From an uncultured Eubacteriales bacterium (GTDB taxonomy: Bacteria > Bacillota > Clostridia > Christensenellales > DTU072): a stretch of DNA of 64,000 bases. The DNA lies in assembly GCA_949292905.1 (NCBI GenBank), contig CASFAV010000013.1:62001-126000 (forward strand), in the 5' to 3' direction. Both the position numbers and the translations under genes were made by a program. This document shows positions 50,193 through 61,361 of the stretch, in pieces. The notes under the pieces were generated by a model. The model had not been told where the DNA came from, did no database searches, and saw only the letters and a list, made by a program, of their open reading frames with translations. Each line of letters starts with the position of its first letter. Positions within the stretch are counted from its first letter, which is position 1.

Positions 50193-53100
50193 AGTCCCAG
50201 TTCCTCCTCGCTCATCTGCGACAAAGCTATATCGCGGTACAGCTTGCAATTGCGGATAAGGTATTCATGAGTACCCTGTCCGACTATTTGTCCTGCGTCG
50301 AGCACGATGATATTGTCCGCGTCCATTATCGTGCCTATTCTCTGCGCGACTATGATGGTAGCGCTGTTCTGCGTGATGGATTTAAGCGCCTGTCTCAGGT
50401 TCTTGTCGGTGCGGAAGTCGAGCGCGGAGAAGCTGTCGTCGAATACGAGCAGCTCCGGCTTACGGATTATCGCGCGCGCTATCGCGAGGCGTTGCTTCTG
50501 CCCTCCCGAGAAGTTTCCGCCGCCCTGCTCCACTCTGCTGTCGAGGGCGCCGTCCTTCTCTCTTACGAAGGTATCGCTCTGCGCTATTCTGAGCGCCTCC
50601 CAGCATTCCTCGTCGGTGGCGTCGGGCTTGCCGTAACGCAGATTGTCGCGTATCGTGCCGCTCATAAGCACCGAACGTTGCGGGACGAAGCCTATCTTAT
50701 CGCGTAATTCCGCCTGATTGTAGTCGTTTACGTTGACGCCGTCGAACAATATCTCTCCTTCGTTCACCTCGTAGAAACGCGGGATAAGGTTGATGACGGC
50801 GGACTTACCGCTCCCCGTGCCGCCTACAATGGCGGTGACCTTACCTTTCTCCGCTACGAAGTCGATATCCTTCAATATATATTGTTCTGCTTCGTCGGAA
50901 AACTTGAAATTGACGTGTTTGAAGCGTATCGTGCCCACTTCGGTATAATTCCGATCCGGATCCTCGGGATCCTTGATCTTATTCTCGGTATCGAGCACCT
51001 CGTTGATACGCAGTGCGGATGCCGTCGCACGCGGGAACATTATAAACACGGTGGCGAGCATGACGAGCGCCAACATTATCTGCGTCATATACTGAATGAC
51101 AGCCATCATGTCGCCGACGTTGATGTTGTCGTTGAAGGCTATCTGTTTGCTGGCGCGCCAGACGACGCCCACCATCGAGCAGTTCATGACGACGGCGATC
51201 AAAGGCGAGAGCACCGCGCACCAACGGTTGACGACGATAGCCGTCTTGGTGAGGCTGTCGTTGACCTCGCTGAAACGCTTGTTCTCGGCGTCCTGCTTAT
51301 TGAAAGCGCGCACGACGCGGATACCCGTAAGCCCTTCCCTCGTTATGAGCGTAAGTCGGTCGACCTTCTGCTGAATGAGCTGGAATAGCGGATAAACGAC
51401 CTTAGCCGCGACGAACGAAGCCACTACGAGTATCGGTATGTCGTAGAAAAGCACGGAAGTCATATAGAAAGACTTTTCCGCCGACATTATGAAGCCGCCT
51501 ATGAGCGTGATCGGCGCGATGAGTCCCGTCCTCAGAATGAGCAGGAACACCTGCTGTATCTGGTTGACGTCGTTGGTGGAACGCGTGATAAGACTTGCCG
51601 TGGAGAAGGTATCGAATTCCGCAAGGGAGAAAGTTTCCACCTTTGCGAATACTTTACTGCGGATGATGGCTGAGAAATTTGCCGCCATTTTACTGCTGAA
51701 GAGCGCGGCGAGTATCGCCGAGGTGCAAGCCGCGAGAGTAAGCAGCAGCATGAGACCGCCGCGCTTCAATATGAAGCCCATATCGTCGGTCTGCGTCGTC
51801 TCGCCGTCGGGAAGCATCATGTCCTTATACGTCTTGAATTCGACGAGCGCTATGCTGTATGATTTAAGCTCGCCCGATTCGAAAGCTTCCTGCTTCGTGC
51901 CCGTCGACGAAAGCGTGAGGTAATTGCCGAGTTTTATCCAGAACTTCTTCCATTGCATGCCGAAGGAAGCCGCGGTCTTGAGCGAAGTCACGCTGACGCG
52001 GTTGCCGTTCTCGTCGTAAGCGTTGCTGATATAATCCTCGAGCTCGGAAATGATACGCTCGGGTTTTCTGTCGTTGAAAGTGAGCAGATGCGACAAAAGC
52101 ATCATATCGTTGTCTTCGGTATAGAAAAGCACGAGCCTGTTCACGGAATCGCGTATGGAGCGCACCTGTTCTTCGGAGAATTCGCCCTGTTCGTAATACT
52201 TGTTGTCGTACACGAGAGCGTTCATCAATATTTCGGCGTTATAATCGTTGGCGAGCTCCTGCGCTCTGGAATCGGTTATTCCGCGGTAGGTATCCACCCA
52301 TTTTGCCCCCACGTATTTATAAGCGTAACCGAGAACGTTGTTGCAGATAATGACTTCGTAGTCGGGCATGGGGTCCGGTCTGCCGGTGGAACTATCGTCG
52401 GCATTATAAACTTCCTCTCCGTCGTCGTCGGAATATATGTAAATGAGCTTCTCGGGTTCGAGCGCCCTGCCGTAAGCGTCGGTAGCGATCCTTTTGCCGT
52501 CCTTGTCCACGGGTATAGGCATAAGGTTGCCGTACTCCGAATGTTTCATGCAGCTTATGCAGGCGGTAAGGATCTTGCGATTGGACTCGTTGTCCATCGC
52601 GTCCTCGTCCACGCGGGGATCCTGATTGAGCAGGTCGTTGACGCAAATGGTATTCCCCTTGCTGTCGTCCGATCTTATTTTGATAGAAGCGGGGTTGTCG
52701 TTGATGTCCTGGGTTACCGAGTTATAGTCGAAAACGAGCAGCACGTTGATGATCTCCGCCATCGCGCTCCTGTCCGCGTCGGTAAAATAAGATTCTTTGA
52801 AATCGGGTTCCCAATCGTCCCATTGAGATTCCTGAACGTTGGCGTCGCGCCATTCGAAGGCTTTCTCCTGATAGGGTTCGAGCCCGTCGAGGAAGGGCGT
52901 GAGCACTTTATCGAAAAGCTCCTCGGAATCCTTGACGGGGATATCCCTGAACACGAAGTCGATTATGGTATTGCCGCCCTCTTCGCGCTCTATCGCGTCG
53001 GCGAGGTCGTGCGTTGAGAAGCCGTCCACCATTTCGAAAACGGGTATTGTGTCTTCGCTGTAGCCTTTGAGCGTCTTTTCGGAATCTACGGAACTGAGAC

Positions 53101-53284
53101 TGGAAGGTTTGGGCATTTCTAGGTGCTCGTACAACGGCTCGTAGTCGATATAAATACCGTCGTCGATGATCTCGGACATTTTTTCCGGAAGGTAAAGTTC
53201 CGCGACAGCCTGCCCGGTGACGAGCATAACTATCAATACGAATACCCATGCCATGGGCTTAAGATTGCGGAAAAGCCGGAACAT
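50189..53284 (-). CDS. ABC exporter half-transporter with large extracytoplasmic insert (subunit A)
   Basis: 1031 residues from the ATG at 53284 (AAGAGGTAGGG upstream); ordinary half-exporters have about 580. After the first membrane helix (about 10-30) there is an insert of roughly 450 residues, rich in Asp, Glu, Asn and Tyr, predicted to lie outside the cell, before helix 2 (GGLMLLLTLAACTSAILAAL). The insert has segments such as YSDDDGEEVYNADDSS; no known domain was recognised. The NBD has GGTGSGKSA, FSGGQKQR and Walker B LLVFDDSFSALD, where Asp replaces the catalytic Glu. With subunit B it forms an asymmetric exporter. Confidence 0.93.
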   Translation of the reverse strand: MFRLFRNLKPMAWVFVLIVMLVTGQAVAELYLPEKMSEIIDDGIYIDYEPLYEHLEMPKPSSLSSVDSEKTLKGYSEDTIPVFEMVDGFSTHDLADAIEREEGGNTIIDFVFRDIPVKDSEELFDKVLTPFLDGLEPYQEKAFEWRDANVQESQWDDWEPDFKESYFTDADRSAMAEIINVLLVFDYNSVTQDINDNPASIKIRSDDSKGNTICVNDLLNQDPRVDEDAMDNESNRKILTACISCMKHSEYGNLMPIPVDKDGKRIATDAYGRALEPEKLIYIYSDDDGEEVYNADDSSTGRPDPMPDYEVIICNNVLGYAYKYVGAKWVDTYRGITDSRAQELANDYNAEILMNALVYDNKYYEQGEFSEEQVRSIRDSVNRLVLFYTEDNDMMLLSHLLTFNDRKPERIISELEDYISNAYDENGNRVSVTSLKTAASFGMQWKKFWIKLGNYLTLSSTGTKQEAFESGELKSYSIALVEFKTYKDMMLPDGETTQTDDMGFILKRGGLMLLLTLAACTSAILAALFSSKMAANFSAIIRSKVFAKVETFSLAEFDTFSTASLITRSTNDVNQIQQVFLLILRTGLIAPITLIGGFIMSAEKSFYMTSVLFYDIPILVVASFVAAKVVYPLFQLIQQKVDRLTLITREGLTGIRVVRAFNKQDAENKRFSEVNDSLTKTAIVVNRWCAVLSPLIAVVMNCSMVGVVWRASKQIAFNDNINVGDMMAVIQYMTQIMLALVMLATVFIMFPRATASALRINEVLDTENKIKDPEDPDRNYTEVGTIRFKHVNFKFSDEAEQYILKDIDFVAEKGKVTAIVGGTGSGKSAVINLIPRFYEVNEGEILFDGVNVNDYNQAELRDKIGFVPQRSVLMSGTIRDNLRYGKPDATDEECWEALRIAQSDTFVREKDGALDSRVEQGGGNFSGGQKQRLAIARAIIRKPELLVFDDSFSALDFRTDKNLRQALKSITQNSATIIVAQRIGTIMDADNIIVLDAGQIVGQGTHEYLIRNCKLYRDIALSQMSEEELGL

Positions 53285-53315
53285 CCCTACCTCTTGCCAA
53301 ATATTGCTATAAGAT

Positions 53316-53344
53316 AATATAACATACGGCGAAAAGATAGTCAA
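53316..53344 (-). promoter_or_regulatory. promoter of the ABC exporter operon
   Basis: On the minus strand TTGACT (53344-53339), a 17-nt spacer and TATATT (53321-53316); a 20-bp perfect AT palindrome TTTATTTATATATAAATAAA lies just upstream (53358-53377) and may act as an UP element or operator. Confidence 0.75.
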
Positions 53345-53405
53345 TAGCAACCCCGAATTTATTTATATATAAATAAAAGCGAAGCGCCGCCTTTACGGAA
53401 GAGGC

Positions 53406-53430
53406 AAAAAAACGCGCCTTACCCGGCGCG
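53406..53430 (-). terminator. terminator of the atp operon
   Basis: On the minus strand CGCGCC-N6-GGCGCG followed by seven T. It lies about 40 nt after the atpC stop. Confidence 0.8.
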
Positions 53431-53468
53431 CCTACGGATGCGGTATGCAAAGCCGCGAACGTTAACGC

Positions 53469-56128
<2,660 letters not shown>

Positions 56129-56138
56129 ACCGAATTTT

Positions 56139-57905
56139 TCAGTCGCTTTCGTTTGCGTTCTCGCCGAGGAATTCCCCGACGAAACTCTCTATGGCTTCGT
56201 CCAAGCGCACGCTCTCTCTGTGATCGAGCGTGCCGCGGTCGTTGAGCGATCGCAGCAATGCGGAATTCTTATCCCGTAAATGCGCATACAGCTTCTTGAG
56301 GAAGACGCGCACTTTCGCCAACGGTATCTCTTTGAGAAAACCTTTGGAAACCGCATAAAGACATACGGCCTCTTCCAGGAAGCTCATCGGTTCGTACTCG
56401 TCCTGTTTCAAAGATTCCACTGTCTTGGCGCCGCTGTCGAGCACGGCTTTGGTGGAATCGCCGAGAGAAGAACCGAATTGCGCGAAAACTTCCAGCTCGC
56501 GGTAATGCGCAATATCCAGACGCAGGGAAGAGCTCGTCTTGCGGATAAAAGGTCTCTGAGCCTGACCGCCCACGCGGCTTACCGAAAGTCCCACGTTTAT
56601 AGCGGGACGGACGCCTGCGTTGAACAGTTCGCTTTCGAGATATATCTGACCGTCGGTGATGCTTATCACGTTGGTGGGGATATATGCGGAAATATCGCCC
56701 GCCTGCGTTTCTATTATGGGAAGCGCCGTCACCGATCCGCCGCCCATCTCGTCGGAAAGCTTGGCGGCTCTCTCGAGCAGTCTGGAATGGATGTAGAATA
56801 CGTCGCCCGGATACGCTTCGCGCCCTGCGGGACGCTTGAGCAGCAGGGATATCGCTCTGTAAGCCACGGCGTGCTTGGACAGATCGTCGTAGATAACGAG
56901 CGCGTCCTTGCCGTCGTACATGAATTTTTCGGCTATCGCGGCTCCCGTATAAGGAGCTATATACTGGAGGGGCGCGGAATCGTCCGCCGTCGTGAGCACC
57001 ACCGTGGTGTATTCCATCGCGCCGTATTTCTTCAGCGTGCCTATGAGCCTGCCTACGGTCGCCGCGCGCTGACCGATCGCTACGTAAATGCAGTTGACGT
57101 TTTTGCCCTTCTGATTGAGAATGGTGTCTATAGCTATGGCGGTCTTACCCGTCTGACGGTCTCCTATGATGAGCTCGCGCTGTCCTTTGCCTATCGGGAC
57201 CATCGAGTCACTGGCGAGAATGCCCGTTTCAAGAGGCTCGGACACCTTCTGCCTGTCTATAATGTGCGGAGCAGGGCTCTCGATACATCGCGTTTCGTCT
57301 CCCGAAATGCGCTTACCGCCGTCGAGAGGCTCTCCGAGAGGATTGATGACTCTGCCTGAAAGTTCGTCTCCGACCGGCACCTCCACGATCTTGCCCGTGG
57401 TGTAGACGTAATCGCCGTATTCGGCGGAATCGACGTCGCTCAAGACTATCGCGCCGACGGAATCTTTCTCGAGGTTCATCGCGAGCGCGAAGCCGCGCGT
57501 GCCTACGAGAAGCAGTTCGCCGTAACGGCAGTTATTGAGCCCTTCGACTCTTATGACTCCGTCCGCCGCGCTGATGACTTTGCCGCAATGCTCGAAATCG
57601 AGCTTGTGCTCGACCATCTCCGAAAGCTTGCTTTTAAGAAGCGCGGGTATGTCCTTGACCGCTATGCCCTCGCTCGAAGCATGCAGCAGCTTTTCGCTGT
57701 TTTTCCTTATGCGCCTCAGCTCCGCCGCGGCAGAAGCGTCGTAGACGTCTTCGCCGTCCACTATCACTATACCGCCGACTATGGAATCTATGACGTAACG
57801 AAACCGCAGTTCTTCGGAGACGTCCGCTTCGCGCAGACCCTTTTCGAGTTTCTTTTTCTGCGCCGCGGTAAGCGGCACGGAAGATTTTATTATGATTTCA
57901 CGCAT
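56139..57905 (-). CDS. atpA: ATP synthase F1 subunit alpha with fused delta C-terminal domain
   Basis: 588 residues; normal alpha has about 500. Residues 80-588 are a complete alpha: IPALLKSKLSEMVEH N-terminal helix, Walker A GDRQTGKT at 248-255 (equivalent to E. coli 169-176, an offset of 79) and VGGQAQRPFIRKTSSSLR with the catalytic Arg region. Residues 3-72 match the C-terminal domain of the delta subunit: SSVPLTAAQKKKLEKGLRE, then VIDSIVGGIVIVDGEDVYDASAAAELRRI, like delta's VDxSxxGGxxxxxGDxxxDGSVRxxLxRL. The separate atpH gene that should sit between atpF and atpA is absent (only 5 nt separate them). The N-terminal delta domain is not present anywhere in the operon. Confidence 0.95.
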   Translation of the reverse strand: MREIIIKSSVPLTAAQKKKLEKGLREADVSEELRFRYVIDSIVGGIVIVDGEDVYDASAAAELRRIRKNSEKLLHASSEGIAVKDIPALLKSKLSEMVEHKLDFEHCGKVISAADGVIRVEGLNNCRYGELLLVGTRGFALAMNLEKDSVGAIVLSDVDSAEYGDYVYTTGKIVEVPVGDELSGRVINPLGEPLDGGKRISGDETRCIESPAPHIIDRQKVSEPLETGILASDSMVPIGKGQRELIIGDRQTGKTAIAIDTILNQKGKNVNCIYVAIGQRAATVGRLIGTLKKYGAMEYTTVVLTTADDSAPLQYIAPYTGAAIAEKFMYDGKDALVIYDDLSKHAVAYRAISLLLKRPAGREAYPGDVFYIHSRLLERAAKLSDEMGGGSVTALPIIETQAGDISAYIPTNVISITDGQIYLESELFNAGVRPAINVGLSVSRVGGQAQRPFIRKTSSSLRLDIAHYRELEVFAQFGSSLGDSTKAVLDSGAKTVESLKQDEYEPMSFLEEAVCLYAVSKGFLKEIPLAKVRVFLKKLYAHLRDKNSALLRSLNDRGTLDHRESVRLDEAIESFVGEFLGENANESD

Positions 57906-57910
57906 ACCGC

Positions 57911-58477
57911 TTAATTCTTCTTCTTGACGGAAACGCCGTCGTCCGCTTTGGACTGCGAGCCGTGAACGGCGCGAAACTGTTCGATGAGCGGAGCTATCAC
58001 CGCTTCGTTGTCTTCGGCGTTCACTTCGCGTTCGAGTATTTTAGACGACATCGTAAGCGCAAGCGAGGTGACTTCGCGGCTCAGCGCCGCGCGTTCGCGT
58101 ACCTCTTTCGCCGCCATATCCGCTTCCGTGCGGGCTATCAGCTCCTTGGCGTCCTTACGCGCGTTCTCGATGATAGCGTCCGCTTCTTTCATTGCGTTGG
58201 CATTGGCGTCGTCTTCGATCTTAAGCGCCTTGGCTTCCGCTTCGCGTATCTTGTTTTCCGCTTCGGCGCGAAGCTTCTCGGCTTCCTCTTTCTTCTTTAC
58301 GTGATCCGCCTCTTCCTCCGCGTATCCCTGCGCCCTCTTCTCCATGAACTTCTTGATCGGTTTATAGAGCAGGAAGCGCACGCCTACTATCAGAACGATG
58401 AAGTTGAAGATATGCAGAAGGATCTCGATCACGTTCAATCCGAGCGGCATATCCGCCGCCGTCATAATCGTATTCAT
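57911..58477 (-). CDS. atpF: ATP synthase F0 subunit b
   Basis: 188 residues. One membrane helix (about 15-38, LNVIEILLHIFNFIVLIVGV), then a long Ala/Glu/Lys helix (40-165) for the dimeric stalk, and a C-terminal tail of about 20 polar residues (VHGSQSKADDGVSVKKKN) beyond the usual end. In normal enzymes its C-terminus binds the delta C-terminal domain; here that domain is fused to alpha. The stop is 5 nt before the atpA ATG. No delta-like sequence is present in its own C-terminus. Confidence 0.95.
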   Translation of the reverse strand: MNTIMTAADMPLGLNVIEILLHIFNFIVLIVGVRFLLYKPIKKFMEKRAQGYAEEEADHVKKKEEAEKLRAEAENKIREAEAKALKIEDDANANAMKEADAIIENARKDAKELIARTEADMAAKEVRERAALSREVTSLALTMSSKILEREVNAEDNEAVIAPLIEQFRAVHGSQSKADDGVSVKKKN

Positions 58478-58488
58478 AGACTCCTACC

Positions 58489-58728
58489 TTACATCGTCAT
58501 AATGAGTATCGCTACGAGCAAGCCGTAGATCGCGAGCGTTTCGCAGAACGCAAGACCGAGTATCAACGTCGACCTAATCTTATTGTCGGCTTCGGGCTGA
58601 CGCGCGATGCCGTCGAGAGCCTTACTGATGGAAAGTCCCATACCGAGGGCTGCGCCGAGACCGGTAAGCCCTATGGCGAGGGCTGCGCCCAGAGAAGAAA
58701 GTTCGCCTGCAAGAAGCATTAAATTCAT
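58489..58728 (-). CDS. atpE: ATP synthase F0 subunit c
   Basis: 79 residues, two transmembrane hairpin helices with the ARQPEA loop (residues 42-47 region) between them. The ion-binding carboxylate is E63 in [10 protein letters not shown]. In sodium-dependent c-rings the residues Gln at the first-helix ligand position and Ser/Thr after the Glu are found; here the Thr is present (ET) but the Gln position (G-M-G, M30) is Met, so a proton enzyme is more likely. This reading is inference. Confidence 0.96.
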   Translation of the reverse strand: MNLMLLAGELSSLGAALAIGLTGLGAALGMGLSISKALDGIARQPEADNKIRSTLILGLAFCETLAIYGLLVAILIMTM

Positions 58729-58755
58729 ATCACACCTCCGTGTAACGTAAATTGT

Positions 58756-59490
58756 CTATTCTACAGCCTCGCCGATGAAAATGGCGGACAGCGTAGCGAA
58801 AAGGAAGGATTGTATCAGCGCGTGGAATATCGTCGTGATGACCGAAACGACGGCGGGAACGACGAAACTCAGATAGATAACGCTGTATACGAGCTCGACG
58901 ATGATGAAGCCGCTCATGATGGCTCCGAAAAGACGGAAGGAAAGCGACAGCGGTACGGCGAGGTCGGTGATTATGTTGATGGGATTGCCGAGATAGCGTT
59001 TGGCTCTGCCGAAAAGCCCCTTCTCTCTCAGCCCGCAGTAATTTATCACGAAGAACGTGGACAGTCCGAAGGCAAGGCAGGTATTGATGCTTGCGAAAGC
59101 CGGGCGGATGCCGAGCAATTCCGCAAGCGTGGTGAGGCATATGAAAATAGCCGCCGTGGCGATATACGGACCGACGAAGCTCGCCTGCTTTTTGAGCGGC
59201 GAAGCGGTCTTGTCGAAGTACCCTACGAGCCCCTCCAACAGGAGCTGAAGACCTTTGGGCTGTTTTTTGAATTTCGGGATTACGAAAATGCGGATGACGA
59301 CGCAGGCGATAAGTATCACCGCCGTGCCGAGGAATGCGGAATACAGCGAAGGGTTGACTTTAAGTCCGAAGAAGTCCACGAGTTCGGGGTCGATGGCTTC
59401 CTGAACGGCTTCGCTCATACCGCCGCCGAAAGCCTCTTTATAACTTTCCGCGAAAAAATCCGTAAAGGCGCTTGCCAGCATTGTAAGCAT
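58756..59490 (-). CDS. atpB: ATP synthase F0 subunit a
   Basis: 244 residues with about five membrane helices. The essential Arg lies in LSLSFRLFGAIMSG (about residue 184), and FHALIQSFLFATLSAIFIGEAV is the conserved last helix. Forms the ion half-channels beside the c-ring. First gene of the operon; GGAGGG precedes its ATG. No atpI precedes it. Confidence 0.95.
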   Translation of the reverse strand: MLTMLASAFTDFFAESYKEAFGGGMSEAVQEAIDPELVDFFGLKVNPSLYSAFLGTAVILIACVVIRIFVIPKFKKQPKGLQLLLEGLVGYFDKTASPLKKQASFVGPYIATAAIFICLTTLAELLGIRPAFASINTCLAFGLSTFFVINYCGLREKGLFGRAKRYLGNPINIITDLAVPLSLSFRLFGAIMSGFIIVELVYSVIYLSFVVPAVVSVITTIFHALIQSFLFATLSAIFIGEAVE

Positions 59491-59534
59491 TGCATACCCT
59501 CCTTACTGACGCAGAAGTGACGGAGCGGACACTT

Positions 59535-59551
59535 TAATAGGTATCCTATTA
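59535..59551. promoter_or_regulatory. palindrome in the atp operon leader, candidate operator
   Basis: TAATAGG-TAT-CCTATTA, 17 bp with perfect 7-bp arms. It lies about 45 nt upstream of the atpB ATG and overlaps TATAAT (59553-59548, minus strand), a second possible -10 box. Confidence 0.45.
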
Positions 59552-59581
59552 TAATGCGTATAATTTCCGTAACGTCCCATT

Positions 59582-59610
59582 ATAATACACCCTTTTTCAC
59601 GATAAATCAA
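59582..59610 (-). promoter_or_regulatory. candidate promoter of the atp operon
   Basis: On the minus strand TTGATT (59610-59605), a 17-nt spacer and TATTAT (59587-59582). Several other TATAAT-like boxes lie nearby, so the true start is uncertain. Confidence 0.5.
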
Positions 59611-59711
59611 GCGTTTTCGAGATAAGGCGCGACGAAGGCGCGTGAGCGCGACAAAATCACGAAAACGGACTGAAAACGCGCATTATATCGCAAAAACAGC
59701 AAATTATAAGT

Positions 59712-59742
59712 AAAAAAATGCGCCGCGGCAAATGCCGCGGCG
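59712..59742 (-). terminator. terminator of the gpmI operon
   Basis: CGCCGCGGC-aaat-GCCGCGGCG, a 9-bp GC stem, followed on the minus strand by CATTTTTTT. Confidence 0.85.
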
Positions 59743-59776
59743 ACATAAATTTAGTAAAGAATATTTTTGCAAAAAA

Positions 59777-61357
59777 TTATTCTTTGATAACGGAATGCTC
59801 CCAGCAATCGGGCGCACGGTATCCCATAAGTTCTACTACGGTAGCCGCAACGTTGGCAAGTCCGATACTTCCTTCTTCCTCGAGCGCCTTGACGGAAGAA
59901 TTGTAAATAATAAAAGGCACGGGGTTCAGACTGTGCGCGGTACGCACCGCGAGAGCGCCTTTTTTATTTTTCTCCAGCATCTGATCGGCGTTTCCGTGGT
60001 CGGCGGTTATCACGAGTACGGAATCGGTCTCGTCGATAACGGGAAGTATGCGCGCGATACCGAGATCCACCGCTTCCACGCCTATCACGGTAGCGTCCAT
60101 GTTTCCGGTATGTCCCACCATGTCGCCGTTGGGATAATTGAGGCGGATGAAGCCGTATTTGCGGGAGCGTATCGCTTCGATGACCTTATCTGTTATCTCC
60201 GCCGATTTCATCCAGGGACGCTCGTCGAACGACACTTTATCGGAAGGTATCTCCTCGAAGGTTTCCAGCTTCTCGCTGAATTTCTCGCTGCGGTTACCGT
60301 TCCAAAAATAGGTGACGTGACCGTATTTCTGCGTTTCGGACACCGCGTATTGCGCGACGCCCTTCTCGACGAGGAATTCGCTCAGAGTGTGTTTGATGCA
60401 GGGCGGCTCCACCAAAAATCTCTTGGGAAGCGCGAGATCTCCGTCATACTGGAGCATTCCGGCATAAAGCACGTCGGGCACTCTGCCCCTGTCGAAAGCG
60501 TTGAAATCGGGATCGTCGAAGGCTTCGCTTATTTCTATAGCGCGGTCACCGCGGAAATTGAAAAGGATAACGGAATCGCCGTCCTCTATCGTACCTACGG
60601 GTTTGCCGTTCTCGGTGATCACGAAAGGAGGAAGATCCTGGTCGATGACGCCCTCGTTCTCTTTACGGTACGTTTCGATGGCTTCGGTCGCGGAAGCGAA
60701 TCCCCTGCCCTCGCCGTGCACGTGAACGTCGTAGCCTTTCTTGACCATGTCCCAGTTGGCGCGGTAGCGGTCCATCGTTATCTTCATCCTGCCGCCGCCG
60801 GAAGCGATCCTTCCGTCGAAGCCCGCGGCGTTGAGCTCCGCGAGTTTCGCTTCGAGCTCGTCAACGTATACGAGCGCCGAAGTGGCGGGAACGTCCCTTC
60901 CGTCGAGAAGGATATGCACGCGCGCTTTCTTGATACCCTGCGCTTTGCAGGCTTCAAGCATATTCAGAAGGTGCGAGATGTTGGAGTGTACGTTGCCGTC
61001 CGACAAAAGCCCTATGAAGTGCATCGTGGAAGATTTTTTAAGACAATTCTCCTTGAGTTCCGTCCACGCCTTGGAAGCGTATATCGCTCCCGAGGAAATG
61101 CTCTCGTTGACGAGCTTTGCGCCCTGCGAATATATCTGTCCGCAACCGAGCGCGTTGTGTCCCACTTCCGAATTGCCCATATCGTCGTCGGAAGGAAGTC
61201 CCACGGCGGTGCCGTGTGCTTTGAGGTAGGTGTGCGGGCAAGTCGCGAGCAACTTGTCGAGCGCGGGAGTACGCGCTTCGGTAACGGCGTCGCCTATCCC
61301 GTCAGCGGATCTGCCGACGCCGTCCATTACTATCAGAACGACCTGTTTTTTGTCCAT
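59777..61357 (-). CDS. gpmI: 2,3-bisphosphoglycerate-independent phosphoglycerate mutase
   Basis: 526 residues. Alkaline-phosphatase-superfamily metalloenzyme: VLIVMDGVG (5-13), the phosphoryl-acceptor Ser in DDDMGNSEVGH near residue 62, HILLDGRDVPATSA, YPNGDMVGHTG and ITADHGNAD holding the second Mn site. Interconverts 3- and 2-phosphoglycerate. Last gene of pgk-tpiA-gpmI; starts 4 nt after tpiA. Confidence 0.97.
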   Translation of the reverse strand: MDKKQVVLIVMDGVGRSADGIGDAVTEARTPALDKLLATCPHTYLKAHGTAVGLPSDDDMGNSEVGHNALGCGQIYSQGAKLVNESISSGAIYASKAWTELKENCLKKSSTMHFIGLLSDGNVHSNISHLLNMLEACKAQGIKKARVHILLDGRDVPATSALVYVDELEAKLAELNAAGFDGRIASGGGRMKITMDRYRANWDMVKKGYDVHVHGEGRGFASATEAIETYRKENEGVIDQDLPPFVITENGKPVGTIEDGDSVILFNFRGDRAIEISEAFDDPDFNAFDRGRVPDVLYAGMLQYDGDLALPKRFLVEPPCIKHTLSEFLVEKGVAQYAVSETQKYGHVTYFWNGNRSEKFSEKLETFEEIPSDKVSFDERPWMKSAEITDKVIEAIRSRKYGFIRLNYPNGDMVGHTGNMDATVIGVEAVDLGIARILPVIDETDSVLVITADHGNADQMLEKNKKGALAVRTAHSLNPVPFIIYNSSVKALEEEGSIGLANVAATVVELMGYRAPDCWEHSVIKE

Positions 61358-61361
61358 AATT

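Noticed and set aside
59491-59776. atpI or another small gene upstream of atpB
   Set aside because: No coding frame is present; the stretch holds only the promoter, a palindrome and the gpmI terminator.
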